Assembly: GCF_014230355.1 (NCBI RefSeq)
Contig: NZ_JACLAX010000005.1
Span: forward strand, 159,291 to 223,290
Length of the DNA stretch: 64,000 nt
Source: Novosphingobium piscinae
GTDB taxonomy: Bacteria > Pseudomonadota > Alphaproteobacteria > Sphingomonadales > Sphingomonadaceae
Reading direction: 5' to 3'
Below, one piece after another: positions 19,462 through 27,339 of this stretch (position 1 is its first letter; each line of letters opens with the position of its first letter). The notes below the pieces were generated by a model, which was given only the letters and a program-made list of their open reading frames with translations, did not search any database and had not been told where the DNA came from. The translations under genes were made by a program, and so were the position numbers.

Positions 19462-19917
19462 TCAGGGCCGCGCCGGAGTGGCGGCCACGCCGGCCCCGCC
19501 GCTCGCCCTTCCGGTGGCCGTGGTACCGGCGGCTGCCGTCGGCCTGCCGGCTGCGGGGACGGCCGTGGTGCTGGTCTCGGCCGAGGCGCCCATGGCCGTC
19601 GCCGCGGCGGCCTGCTCCGTCGCCTGCACCCGGGTGCGGGTGGGCTCGGCTGACTGGGCGGCGCGCGCGGCCGCGGGATCAACTGTGCGGTCGATCCGCT
19701 CGGGCGTGGCCGCGGTGGCTGCCTCTGCGGCCGTGCTGGTGACCGCGCCGGTGGTCTGGCCCGGGGTGGTCTGGCCCGGTGTGGTCTGGCCCGGTGTGGT
19801 TTGGCCCAACGTCGTGCCAGCAGCCCCGCCGAGCGGGCCGCCGGCCATCTGGGCCGCGGTCGGAACGGCGATGCCACCGGCCAGGGCGGCCAGCGAAACG
19901 AGAACGGAATAGCGCAT
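19462..19917 (-). CDS. Secreted Ala/Thr-rich protein with TPGQT pentapeptide repeats
   Basis: This is a 151-residue exported protein of unknown function. The ATG at 19917 is preceded by GGAGAC and gives a signal peptide (RYSVLVSLAALAGGIAVPTAAQ). After GGPLGGAAGTT comes a run of near-perfect (G/P)QTTP pentapeptides encoded by four 15-base DNA repeats. An Ala/Thr-rich low-complexity tail without cysteines or hydrophobic segments follows. This looks like a disordered periplasmic or cell-surface linker protein. The in-frame upstream extension lacks signal-peptide character and was dropped. It lies alone between the c-di-GMP genes and dnaN. Confidence 0.55.
   Translation of the reverse strand: MRYSVLVSLAALAGGIAVPTAAQMAGGPLGGAAGTTLGQTTPGQTTPGQTTPGQTTGAVTSTAAEAATAATPERIDRTVDPAAARAAQSAEPTRTRVQATEQAAAATAMGASAETSTTAVPAAGRPTAAAGTTATGRASGGAGVAATPARP
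19751..19810 (-). repeat. Four tandem 15-bp repeats encoding TPGQT units
   Basis: Four adjacent 15-base units begin at 19751, 19766, 19781 and 19796, with consensus GTGGTCTGGCCCGGT on the plus strand. The second and third are identical. The first differs at one base and the fourth at four. In-frame 15-mers can expand or contract by slippage without breaking the protein. Confidence 0.9.
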
Positions 19918-20075
19918 GGGAAGTCTCCGTGATGGGGTCTGTCCCCACCAACGGCAGAACCGGCGATCCGAGCCCGCCCCCGCCACGCCTTGTCCCGGCA
20001 AAAAGGCCGTTCATCGAACCTTGCGGAAAGATGAACAGCCCGGAGCGGTGGCAGGCGGCGATCGGCCGCGGCCGA

Positions 20076-21194
20076 TCAGACCCGCATCGGCATCAGCACA
20101 TAGAGCGCGGGCGACTTCTCGCCCTGGCGGATCAGCGTGGGCGCCCCGGCATCGGCCAGGTGCATTTCAACCGTATCGCCATCGATCTGGCTGAGGATAT
20201 CCTTGAGATAATTGGCGTTGAAGCCGATCTCCAGCCCGCTCGCCTTGTAGTCGGCGGGCAGTTCCTCGGCCGCCGTGCCATTGTCGGGCGAGGTCACCGA
20301 GAGCGTCACGCGATCGTTGTCGAGCGCGATCTTGACCGCGCGGGTCTTCTCCGTCGCGATCGTCGCGACGCGGTCGACGCCTTCGTAGAAGCTGCGCGGG
20401 TCAAGCCGCAACAGCTTGTCGTTACCGGTCGGGATCACGCGGTTGTAATCGGGGAAGGTGCCGTCGATCAGCTTGCTGGTCAGGACCACGCCGTTCTCGC
20501 CGCCAAGCGTGAAGCGCACCTTTGAGGCCGAGAGATCGACCAGCACGTTGGTATCCAGTGCCTCTTCCAGCAGCTTGCGCAGTTCGGCCACGCATTTGCG
20601 CGGAACGATCACGTCGGGCATGCCCTCGGCGCCATCGGGGCGCGGCAGGGTGAAGCGGGCCAGGCGGTGCCCGTCGGTCGCTGCGGCCTTGAGCTCGTCC
20701 TCGGCGACGTGGAGGAAGATCCCGTTGAGATAATAGCGGGTTTCCTCGGTCGAGATCGCGAAGCGGGTACGATCGATCAGTTCCGCCAGGGTGCGCGCCG
20801 GAATCTCGAAGCTGGTCGGCAGGTCGCCCTCGACGATCACCGGGAAATCATCGCGCGGCAGGGTCGGCAGCGAGAAGCGGCTGCGCCCGGCCTTCACCGC
20901 CATGCGGTTGTCGGCGGTCTCGAGGCTGACTTGCGAACCGTCGGGCAGCTTGCGCGCGATATCGAACAGCAGGTGGGCCGACACGGTGATCGCCCCCGGG
21001 GTGTCCACCGCGACCGCGCTCATGGTCTCGACCACCTGGAGGTCGAGATCGGTGGCCATGACCTTCACCGCCCCCGCGCCCGATGCCTCGATCAGCACGT
21101 TGGAGAGAATCGGGATGGTGTTGCGGCGTTCGACGACGGACTGGACGTGCGACAGACACTTGAGCAGCGTCGCGCGTTCGATGGTAGCCTTCAT
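20076..21194 (-). CDS. dnaN: DNA polymerase III beta sliding clamp
   Basis: This 372-residue protein matches the family length. The N-terminus KATIERATLLKCLSHVQSVVERRNTIPILSN (read in parts) and internal LADLIDRTRFA-like and RYYLNG segments are typical of the first two clamp domains. The C-terminus ends PMRV, near the usual PMR(L/V) that forms part of the clamp's partner-binding pocket. The ring-shaped dimer tethers Pol III and other enzymes to DNA. The start is the ATG at 21194. The gene is not next to dnaA or recF here; its neighbours are fatty-acid genes and a secreted protein, so it appears to be a stand-alone unit as in many sphingomonads. Confidence 0.97.
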   Translation of the reverse strand: MKATIERATLLKCLSHVQSVVERRNTIPILSNVLIEASGAGAVKVMATDLDLQVVETMSAVAVDTPGAITVSAHLLFDIARKLPDGSQVSLETADNRMAVKAGRSRFSLPTLPRDDFPVIVEGDLPTSFEIPARTLAELIDRTRFAISTEETRYYLNGIFLHVAEDELKAAATDGHRLARFTLPRPDGAEGMPDVIVPRKCVAELRKLLEEALDTNVLVDLSASKVRFTLGGENGVVLTSKLIDGTFPDYNRVIPTGNDKLLRLDPRSFYEGVDRVATIATEKTRAVKIALDNDRVTLSVTSPDNGTAAEELPADYKASGLEIGFNANYLKDILSQIDGDTVEMHLADAGAPTLIRQGEKSPALYVLMPMRV

Positions 21195-21339
21195 GTCGCT
21201 CTCATGTCCCCCTTGGCGAGCCGGATCCGGAATCGGCCCTTTCCGTCAAGATTTCGGACCACCTGTCTTAACGCAGCGGCCCCGCGCGGCAAGCGCCAAG
21301 CCGGGGCAAGGCGCGGGAACTGGGGATAAATGGCCGTGT

Positions 21340-21367
21340 GGCGCCCCCCGCAGGAGCGGGCGGCGCC
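21340..21367 (-). terminator. Possible terminator hairpin after fabG
   Basis: A GC-rich stem with arms GGCGCC at 21340-21345 and 21362-21367 (extended by further pairs with one mismatch) lies just beyond the fabG stop on the minus strand. The following minus-strand sequence has only a short T run (CCATTTAT), so termination would be weak or factor-assisted. Confidence 0.4.
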
Positions 21368-21376
21368 GCGCGGCGA

Positions 21377-22141
21377 TCACAGCATGGCCATGCCGCCGTT
21401 GACGTGCAGCGTCTGCCCGGTGACGTAGCCGGCCTCCTTCGAGGCGAGATAGGCCACGGCAGCGGCGATGTCCTCGCCCTCGCCCATCCGGCCCATCGGA
21501 ATGCGGGCGTTGAGCGCCTCCTTCTGGGCATCGGGAAGGACCTCGGTCATGGCCGTACGGATGAACCCCGGCGCCACGCAGTTGACCGTGATGTTGCGGG
21601 TCGCCAGCTCCTGCGCGAGGCTCTTCGACAGGGCGACCAGGCCACCCTTCGCCGCGGCATAGTTGACCTGGCCCGGGTTGCCGGTGGTGCCGACCACTGA
21701 GGTGATCGTGATGATCCGGCCGAAGCGGGCCTTCATCATCGGCTTGGTCACCGCGCGCATCAGCCGGAAAGCCGCCTCGAGGTTGACGCGGATCACCGCA
21801 TCCCATTCCTCGTCCTTCATCCGCATCGCCAGGTTGTCGCGGGTGATCCCGGCGTTGTTGACCAGGATGTCGATCTTGCCGAGCGATTCCAGCGCTGCCG
21901 GAACCAGCTTCTCGACCTGCTCGGCATCGGACAGGTCGCAGCCGATCGCGACATGATCGACCTCCTGCAGATGCTGCGGGGTATGCTCGTCCAGCTCGTC
22001 GCGAAAGGCGCGCAGCTTCGCCTGGTTCGATCCGGAAATCGCCAACCGCGCCCCCTGCGCCGCCAGCGCGCGCGCGATGGACGAACCAATGCCCCCGGAG
22101 GCGCCGGTGACGAGGGCGGTCATGCCGTGAAGATCGAACAT
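21377..22141 (-). CDS. fabG: 3-oxoacyl-[ACP] reductase
   Basis: This is a 254-residue short-chain dehydrogenase. The ATG at 22141 has AAGGGAG eight bases upstream; a TTG two codons earlier is too close to that site. It shows the Rossmann TGASGGIGSSIA motif, NNAG near residue 93 and the catalytic YAAAK. The C-terminus ends with GGMAML as in FabG. It catalyses NADPH-dependent reduction of beta-ketoacyl-ACP in fatty-acid elongation. It lies 13 bases downstream of fabD in the same direction, forming a fab pair that lacks the usual acpP-fabF continuation within the window. Confidence 0.95.
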   Translation of the reverse strand: MFDLHGMTALVTGASGGIGSSIARALAAQGARLAISGSNQAKLRAFRDELDEHTPQHLQEVDHVAIGCDLSDAEQVEKLVPAALESLGKIDILVNNAGITRDNLAMRMKDEEWDAVIRVNLEAAFRLMRAVTKPMMKARFGRIITITSVVGTTGNPGQVNYAAAKGGLVALSKSLAQELATRNITVNCVAPGFIRTAMTEVLPDAQKEALNARIPMGRMGEGEDIAAAVAYLASKEAGYVTGQTLHVNGGMAML

Positions 22142-22154
22142 TGCCAAAACTCCC

Positions 22155-23093
22155 TTAGAGGCTCTTCGCCAGTTCCTCGATATCGGCCATCGTCACCACG
22201 CTGGTCACCGCCACCTCGGGGCCGGCGCTGCGGGTGATCATCGGGCCGAGCACCTTGCCGCCCAGTTCGACGAAGCTCTCCGCCCCCAGATCGCGCAGCG
22301 CGATCGCGCTTTCGCGCCAGCGCACGCGGCCGGTGACCTGTTCGACCAGCAGGCGCTGGACCTCGGCGGGGTCGCTGGCCGGGGCCGCGGTGACATTGGC
22401 GAGCACCGGCAGCCGCAGCGTGCCCGGCGGCGTGCGCGCCAGCGCCTCGGCCATGGCATCGGCGGCGGGCTGCATCAGCGGGCAGTGGAACGGGGCCGAG
22501 ACCGGGAGCAGCACGCCGCGCTTGATCCCGTGGTCCTTGACCAGGGCAATCGCCCGTTCGATCGCCTCGCGGTGACCCGAGATCACCACCTGGGTCGGAT
22601 CGTTGTCATTGGCGACAGTGCAGACCTGCCCCTCGGCCGCGGCCTCGGCCAGCGCGGTCGCCTTGTCGATATCCGCCCCCAGCAGCGCGGCCATGGCCCC
22701 CATGCCCACCGGCACCGCGGCCTGCATCGCCTGCCCGCGCAGCTTGAGCAGCCGCGCCGTATCGGCCAGGCTGAAGGCCCCGGCGGCGCATAGTGCGGTG
22801 TATTCGCCCAGCGAGTGGCCGGCGACGTAGTCGGCCTTGTCGGCCAGGGCGATCCCGCCCTCCTTTTCGAGCACGCGCAGCACGGCGATGGCATGGGCCA
22901 TGATCGCCGGCTGGGCGTTCTCGGTCAGGGTCAGGGCCTCCTCCGGCCCCTCGCGCATGATCTGGAACAGCTTCTGGCCCAGCGCGTCGTCGACCTCCTC
23001 GAACACCTCGCGGGCCACGGCGCTGGCCGCGGCCAGTTCCATCCCCATGCCGACCTTCTGGCTGCCCTGCCCCGGGAACACGAACGCGCGCAT
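22155..23093 (-). CDS. fabD: Malonyl-CoA:ACP transacylase
   Basis: This 312-residue enzyme is of standard length. FPGQGSQKVGMG at the N-terminus, the nucleophile elbow GHSLGEYTAL (catalytic Ser), and a later SAPFHCPLM with the catalytic His region are all visible. It transfers malonyl groups from CoA to acyl-carrier protein to supply chain elongation. It is followed 13 bases later by fabG, indicating one transcript. The ATG at 23093 starts the conserved RAFVFPGQGSQ sequence directly, so the start is secure. Confidence 0.96.
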   Translation of the reverse strand: MRAFVFPGQGSQKVGMGMELAAASAVAREVFEEVDDALGQKLFQIMREGPEEALTLTENAQPAIMAHAIAVLRVLEKEGGIALADKADYVAGHSLGEYTALCAAGAFSLADTARLLKLRGQAMQAAVPVGMGAMAALLGADIDKATALAEAAAEGQVCTVANDNDPTQVVISGHREAIERAIALVKDHGIKRGVLLPVSAPFHCPLMQPAADAMAEALARTPPGTLRLPVLANVTAAPASDPAEVQRLLVEQVTGRVRWRESAIALRDLGAESFVELGGKVLGPMITRSAGPEVAVTSVVTMADIEELAKSL

Positions 23094-23167
23094 CGATCAG
23101 ACTCCTTATCCGCTTTTGCCCTCCCGCAAGCGGGAGGGAAGATTGCGGGCGCCCTTACGGGCGATGC

Positions 23168-23986
23168 CTAGTTTCCCGCAAGCCCGAACGGCACGATCCG
23201 GTTGGCGGCATCGTGCCCGATATCGGCCCGGCCCAGATAAGGCAGGCCGTGCCGCTCGCACCAGAACCGCGCGATCTCCTCGGGCCCGGCGCCGAACGGC
23301 CGGTCGTTCTCGGGCACGTCCGAGACCCGCCCCAGCCGCAGTCCGGCGATCCCGCCGAGGTGGGCGGAGGCGTGGAAGAACAGCCGGTCGACCGCGTAAA
23401 GATACTCGGAGACCTCCTCCACCATCACGACATGCCCGGCCAGCCCCGGCATCAGCGGCGTGCCGCAGAGCATGGCCAGCGTGGTGAGGTTGAAGGCCAC
23501 CACGGGGTGGCGGCCGTCCAGCGAGGGCTCCTCGCCCGAGCGGTCGCCGCCCAGCCAGGCGAGCACCCGGCGCACGGCCTCTTCGCCCCCCGCGCGGCGC
23601 AGGTCCATCGGCATCGGGGCATGGACCGGCCGGCCGATTCCGGCGCGGTAGAGCCCGCCCAGCAGGTAGCCACAGTCGGAATAGCCAAGGAAGGTCTTGC
23701 GCCCGGCTGCCGGCCCCAGACGCGCGAGCGCCGCCGAGGCGATCCGGTTCGAGCCATAGCCGCCGCGCGCGAACCATACCGCGTCGAAGCCGGGATCGTT
23801 GGCGCACTCGACGAAGGCGGCCAGGCGCTGCTCGTCCGGCCCGGCAAAGTGCCCGGCGACCGCATAGCACTGGTCGTGAAACTCCAGCGCCACGCCTGGA
23901 TAGTCGGCCGCCAGGGCCTGGACCCGCGCGGCATCCTCGCGGGTGATGGGGGTGGCGGGGGCGCAGATGGCGACGCGGACCGGCAT
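23168..23986 (-). CDS. ldcA: Muramoyltetrapeptide LD-carboxypeptidase (S66 family)
   Basis: This 272-residue protein fits the LdcA/MccF family. The nucleophile serine lies in FLGYSDCGY, the catalytic Glu in VMVEEVSEYLY and the His in ADIGHDAANR. The family removes the terminal D-Ala from muropeptide tetrapeptides in the cytoplasm during cell-wall recycling; MccF relatives hydrolyse microcin C-type conjugates. No signal peptide is present, consistent with a cytosolic role. It is divergent from a Mur-ligase gene 123 bases away, which strongly supports the recycling role over immunity. Confidence 0.88.
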   Translation of the reverse strand: MPVRVAICAPATPITREDAARVQALAADYPGVALEFHDQCYAVAGHFAGPDEQRLAAFVECANDPGFDAVWFARGGYGSNRIASAALARLGPAAGRKTFLGYSDCGYLLGGLYRAGIGRPVHAPMPMDLRRAGGEEAVRRVLAWLGGDRSGEEPSLDGRHPVVAFNLTTLAMLCGTPLMPGLAGHVVMVEEVSEYLYAVDRLFFHASAHLGGIAGLRLGRVSDVPENDRPFGAGPEEIARFWCERHGLPYLGRADIGHDAANRIVPFGLAGN

Positions 23987-24109
23987 CGCTGCGGCCTATC
24001 ACCTCGCCGGCCCGGTTCCTACCCTGCGCCGTGCGATCCTGTGGACCGCTGAGGCGCCGCCGCGCGAACCCGGTTGCCTCGCCCGGCCTGCCCGCATACC
24101 GCATGCAGC

Positions 24110-25519
24110 ATGACCCTGGCCGACGATCTGACCGCCCATCCCTGGTTCTTCTGCGGCATCGGCGGATCGGGCATGCTCCCGCTGGCGCTGATCCTGCGCG
24201 GGCTGGGCGCCGAGGTGGCGGGATCGGACCGCAGCCGCGACCAGGGCCGCACGCCAGACAAGTTCGCCTGGCTGGAAAGTCTGGGGTTCACCCTGTTCCC
24301 GCAGGACGGCAGCGGGATCACCTCGGCCGCGCAGAGGCTGGTCGCCTCGGCCGCGGTGGAGGACAGCGTGCCCGAGGTGGTCCGCGCCCGCGAACTGGGC
24401 TGCGTGCGGCTCAGCCGCGCCGAGCTGCTCGCCCGCCTGTTCAACGCCGCGCCGCTCGGCATCGCGGTGGGCGGCACCAGCGGCAAGTCGACCGTGACTG
24501 GGATGATCGGCTGGATCCTGGCCGAGGCCGGGCGCGACCCGACGATCATGAACGGCGCGGTGATGAAGAACTTCGTGGCGCCCGATGCGCCCTTTGCCTC
24601 GGCGCGCGTCGGCGGCGGCGGGCTGTTCGTGTCCGAGGTCGACGAAAGCGACGGCTCGATCGCGCTGTACCGGCCCGGTATCGCCGTGCTCGGCAATGTC
24701 AGCCTCGATCACAAGAGCCTCGACGAGCTGCGCGCCCTGTTCGGCGATTTCCTCGCCCGGGCCGGGACCGCGGCGCTCAACCTCGACGATCCCGAGACCG
24801 CCGCCCTCGCCCACCGCGCCGGGCAGGCGGTCACCTTCGGCATCGACAGTCCGGCCGCCCAGCTCGGCGTGACCGGCTTCACCGAGGCGCCGGCGGGGCT
24901 CAGCGCCGAGCTGGTCGACCGCCGCGACGGCAGCCGGCACGCGCTGCACCTGCAGGTGCCCGGACGGCACAACCTCGCCAATGCCCTGGCCGCGCTCGCC
25001 GCGACCAGCGCCGCCGGGGTCGCGCTGACGGATGCGGTCGCCGCGCTGGGCCGCTTCGCCGGGCTGGCCCGCCGGTTCGATATCGTCGGCACCACGGCCG
25101 CGGGGATCACCGTGATCGACGATTTCGGCCACAATCCCGACAAGGTCGGCGCCACGCTGGCCACGCTCAAGGCCCACCCCGGCCGGGTGATCGCCTTCTT
25201 CCAGCCGCACGGCTACGGCCCGCTGCGCCAGATGGGGGCCGAATTGGCCACGGTGCTGGCCACCCGGCTCGGCGCGGACGATCGGGTGATCCTGTGCGAT
25301 CCGGTCTACTTCGGCGGCACGGTCGACCGCAGCATGGGGAGCGCGCAGCTAGCGGAACTGGTTAACGCCGCCGGCGGCGCGGCCGTGTACATTCCCGCAC
25401 GCGCCGACTGCGCCGAAGCCATCGCCGCGCTGGCCCGGCCGGGCGACCGCGTGGTGATCATGGGCGCACGCGACGATACGCTCAGTCTGTTCGCGCGCGA
25501 TCTGCTGTCCCGGCTTTAA
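24110..25519 (+). CDS. Mur ligase family protein (Mpl/MurC-like, murein-tripeptide recycling)
   Basis: This is a 469-residue ATP-dependent ligase. The N-terminal dinucleotide-like fold reads GIGGSGMLPLALILRGLG, the ATP loop GGTSGKSTVTGMIG, the central domain LGNVSLDHKSLDE and the C-terminal DDFGHNPDK. The last is the position of the conserved DDYAHHP of MurC/Mpl, here with Phe and Asn substitutions. Mpl reattaches recovered tripeptide to UDP-MurNAc; MurC adds L-Ala. The ATG at 24110 was preferred because it starts the conserved domain. Divergent pairing with ldcA and an AmpG-like permease elsewhere in the window favour a recycling role, but MurC-like biosynthesis cannot be excluded. Confidence 0.78.
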   Translation: MTLADDLTAHPWFFCGIGGSGMLPLALILRGLGAEVAGSDRSRDQGRTPDKFAWLESLGFTLFPQDGSGITSAAQRLVASAAVEDSVPEVVRARELGCVRLSRAELLARLFNAAPLGIAVGGTSGKSTVTGMIGWILAEAGRDPTIMNGAVMKNFVAPDAPFASARVGGGGLFVSEVDESDGSIALYRPGIAVLGNVSLDHKSLDELRALFGDFLARAGTAALNLDDPETAALAHRAGQAVTFGIDSPAAQLGVTGFTEAPAGLSAELVDRRDGSRHALHLQVPGRHNLANALAALAATSAAGVALTDAVAALGRFAGLARRFDIVGTTAAGITVIDDFGHNPDKVGATLATLKAHPGRVIAFFQPHGYGPLRQMGAELATVLATRLGADDRVILCDPVYFGGTVDRSMGSAQLAELVNAAGGAAVYIPARADCAEAIAALARPGDRVVIMGARDDTLSLFARDLLSRL

Positions 25520-25577
25520 TTTCCGCGCGCCGCACCGTCTTACCGGGGGTGGTTAATCGGCCGCGGAGACTGACGCG

Positions 25578-25979
25578 ATGTACCTTGATAGCGCCCCCGA
25601 TGCGGTCCCGCCCAGCGGCGCGGCCAGCTTCATCAACCGCCGGGCCGAACGCGTCGCCTGCGACATGCTGGTCCGCTATGCCTGGCGCGGCCATCGCGCC
25701 ACGGCTCTGGTCAAGGACCTGACGCGCTACGGGGCGCGGATCGAAGGGGTCAACGGGCTGCGTCCGGGTGACTGGCTGACCGTGCTGCTGCCCGAGGTGC
25801 GGGCGATCGATGCCGAGATCGCCTGGGTCGAAGGGTCGAGCGCCGGGCTGGCCTTCGCCAGCGCCGTACCTGCACAGGCATTCACCGAGCTGGTGCGCAA
25901 TTTCGCCACCGGTGGCGATCCCTTGGGTGGTGGGCCGTTTGGCCCTGCGCTACGGCCGCCGCTGCCGCGCGCGGCCTGA
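25578..25979 (+). CDS. PilZ domain protein (putative c-di-GMP receptor)
   Basis: This is a 133-residue single-domain protein. The segment RRAERVACDMLVRYAWRG, then KDLTRYGARIEG, matches the PilZ layout, but the (D/N)xSxxG motif reads DLTRYG (Thr replacing Ser) and the arginine cluster is RRAER. It then shows a beta-barrel with GLRPGDWLTVLLP and a hydrophobic AEIAWVEGSSAGLAF strand. Such proteins bind c-di-GMP and modulate motility or polymer export. A GGTTAA lies at 25551-25556 upstream of the start. It faces a second PilZ gene convergently across 37 bases. Confidence 0.82.
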   Translation: MYLDSAPDAVPPSGAASFINRRAERVACDMLVRYAWRGHRATALVKDLTRYGARIEGVNGLRPGDWLTVLLPEVRAIDAEIAWVEGSSAGLAFASAVPAQAFTELVRNFATGGDPLGGGPFGPALRPPLPRAA

Positions 25980-26016
25980 TCGCCCCGTCCCCGACCTGCC
26001 CCGCGCCGGGCAGCCG

Positions 26017-26412
26017 TCAGAGCCTGACCTTGCCCTGAACGAAGGCCCGCGCCGTGGTGCGGGTCAGCTCGCGCTCCGAGGAGAGCGGCGTGCGGTCGTA
26101 CAGCTGGCGCGTGGCCAGCAGCACCCGCTGGCTCAGCGGTTCGTCGAACTCGAGCCCGCATTGGTTGCCCTGGCACCACACCACCGCGCCGAACGCCTCG
26201 AAGCGGTTCCACTGGATGATGGCCTGCTGGCCCCGCCGCAGCGTGGGCAAAAGGCCGGTAATGCGGGCGCCGCGCCGCGACAGGTCGGCCATCACCATCC
26301 GCGCCGTGCCGTCCAGCGTGATCATCTGCACCTCCAGCCGCAGCCGCAGCCGCGCCTCGCGGCGGCGGCCGGTCGGACCCGGGTCGGGCGCGGAGGGCGA
26401 GGAACCAGACAT
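26017..26412 (-). CDS. PilZ domain protein (putative c-di-GMP receptor)
   Basis: This is a 131-residue protein from the ATG at 26412; a TTG two codons upstream is possible. The PilZ motifs are visible: RRREARLRL (arginine pocket), then MADLSRRGARITG with the DxSxxG element, a beta-barrel, and a closing AVVWCQGNQCGLEFDEP strand that is typical of the family. A short helical tail (TPLSSERELTRTTARAF) follows. It is convergent with the other PilZ gene (37-base gap) and may be a duplicate that diverged, since both place PilZ as the only domain. Its target is unknown. Confidence 0.83.
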   Translation of the reverse strand: MSGSSPSAPDPGPTGRRREARLRLRLEVQMITLDGTARMVMADLSRRGARITGLLPTLRRGQQAIIQWNRFEAFGAVVWCQGNQCGLEFDEPLSQRVLLATRQLYDRTPLSSERELTRTTARAFVQGKVRL

Positions 26413-26737
26413 CCTCAAAGATTAGCCCCCCTTTTACAATCACCCCCTTAAGGGATTGTATGAAGAAAGCCCAAGCGCGCTCCTGACCCCGGGTTAACCG
26501 CAGGCGGCGAGCCGCGGTTAACCCTGCGCCGCGCTGCCCACGGCGCTTGCAATCCCCGCGCTTTGCGCTATGCGGCGCAGCTTCCGCGGCGGCGATTCTG
26601 CCGGTGCGGGACGCGAAGAAAGCCGGAGGGGCCCCGCAATCCCGCGGATCAGCCAGCGATCGGTTATCGGACGGCACCACCCCCGCGCCCATGGCGGCGC
26701 GTGGATCCGGACCGCCCGAAGGAATAAGGAAGCTGCC
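26413..26737. other. Divergent promoter region between pilZ and rpsF, with inverted repeats
   Basis: These 325 bases hold no gene. Two dyads stand out. The first is TACAATC/GATTGTA at 26435-26441 and 26454-26460. The second is a perfect 11-base inverted repeat GGGTTAACCGC/GCGGTTAACCC at 26491-26501 and 26514-26524. They sit in an otherwise GC-rich leader that runs to the rpsF start and may control either or both flanking genes. Confidence 0.45.
26491..26524. repeat. 34-bp perfect inverted repeat upstream of the rpsF operon
   Basis: The arms GGGTTAACCGC and GCGGTTAACCC pair perfectly over 11 bases around a 12-base centre. Each arm includes the self-complementary GGTTAACC. It lies about 214 bases before the rpsF start and about 80 before the divergent pilZ gene. 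Confidence 0.6.
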
Positions 26738-27100
26738 GTGCCGCTTTATGAGCACGTGTTCCTGGCGCGCCAGGATCTGAGCCAGTCGCAGGTCGACGCG
26801 CTCGCCGCCACCGCGACGGAGATCGTCGAAACCAATGGCGGCAAGGTCACCAAGACCGAGACCTGGGGCCTCAAGAGCCTCGCCTACAAGATCAAGCGCA
26901 ACCGCAAGGCGCACTTCGTCCTGCTCAACATCGACGCGCCCGGCGGCGTGATCGCCGAGCTGGAGCGCCAGACCCAGATCAATGAAGACGTGATCCGCTA
27001 CATGTCGGTCCGCGTCGACGAGCACGAGGCCGGCCCGTCCGTCCAGATGCGCAAGAACGATCGCGAGCGCACCCGTCGCCGCGAACGCGAGGAGGCTTGA
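26738..27100 (+). CDS. rpsF: 30S ribosomal protein S6
   Basis: This is a 120-residue protein starting at GTG 26738, with the strong GGAATAAGGAAG ribosome site just upstream. The frame is open further upstream but lacks S6 sequence there. It begins [14 protein letters not shown] and contains the S6 signature [16 protein letters not shown]. The C-terminal extension is charged ([16 protein letters not shown]). S6 binds 16S rRNA with S18 in the platform of the small subunit. It heads a rpsF-rpsR-rplI operon with gaps of 3 and 11 bases, the normal bacterial order apart from a missing ssb or priB. Confidence 0.96.
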   Translation: MPLYEHVFLARQDLSQSQVDALAATATEIVETNGGKVTKTETWGLKSLAYKIKRNRKAHFVLLNIDAPGGVIAELERQTQINEDVIRYMSVRVDEHEAGPSVQMRKNDRERTRRREREEA

Positions 27101-27103
27101 TCC

Positions 27104-27328
27104 ATGGCTCGTCCGTTTTTCCGTCGCCGCAAGTCGTGCCCGTTCTCGGGCAAGAACGCGCCGAAGATCGACTACAAGGACATCCGCCTGCTGCAGGGCT
27201 TCATGTCCGAGCGGGGCAAGATCGTCCCCAGCCGCATCACCGCCGTCTCGGCGAAGAAGCAGCGTGAGCTGAGCCAGGCGATCAAGCGCGCCCGGCACCT
27301 CGGCCTGCTGCCCTACCTCGTGAAGTAA
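27104..27328 (+). CDS. rpsR: 30S ribosomal protein S18
   Basis: This is a 74-residue protein of typical length. It starts [17 protein letters not shown], followed by [13 protein letters not shown] and [25 protein letters not shown], the S18 signature. It forms a heterodimer with S6 on the 30S platform. A TGATCC spacer separates it by three bases from rpsF, and rplI follows 11 bases later. Start and stop are secure. Confidence 0.97.
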   Translation: MARPFFRRRKSCPFSGKNAPKIDYKDIRLLQGFMSERGKIVPSRITAVSAKKQRELSQAIKRARHLGLLPYLVK

Positions 27329-27339
27329 GGGGCAGACCC

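Noticed and set aside
19751..19810. CRISPR-like array suggested by repeated 15-mers
   Set aside because: Units are adjacent with no spacers, are in frame, and encode a pentapeptide repeat in a secreted protein.
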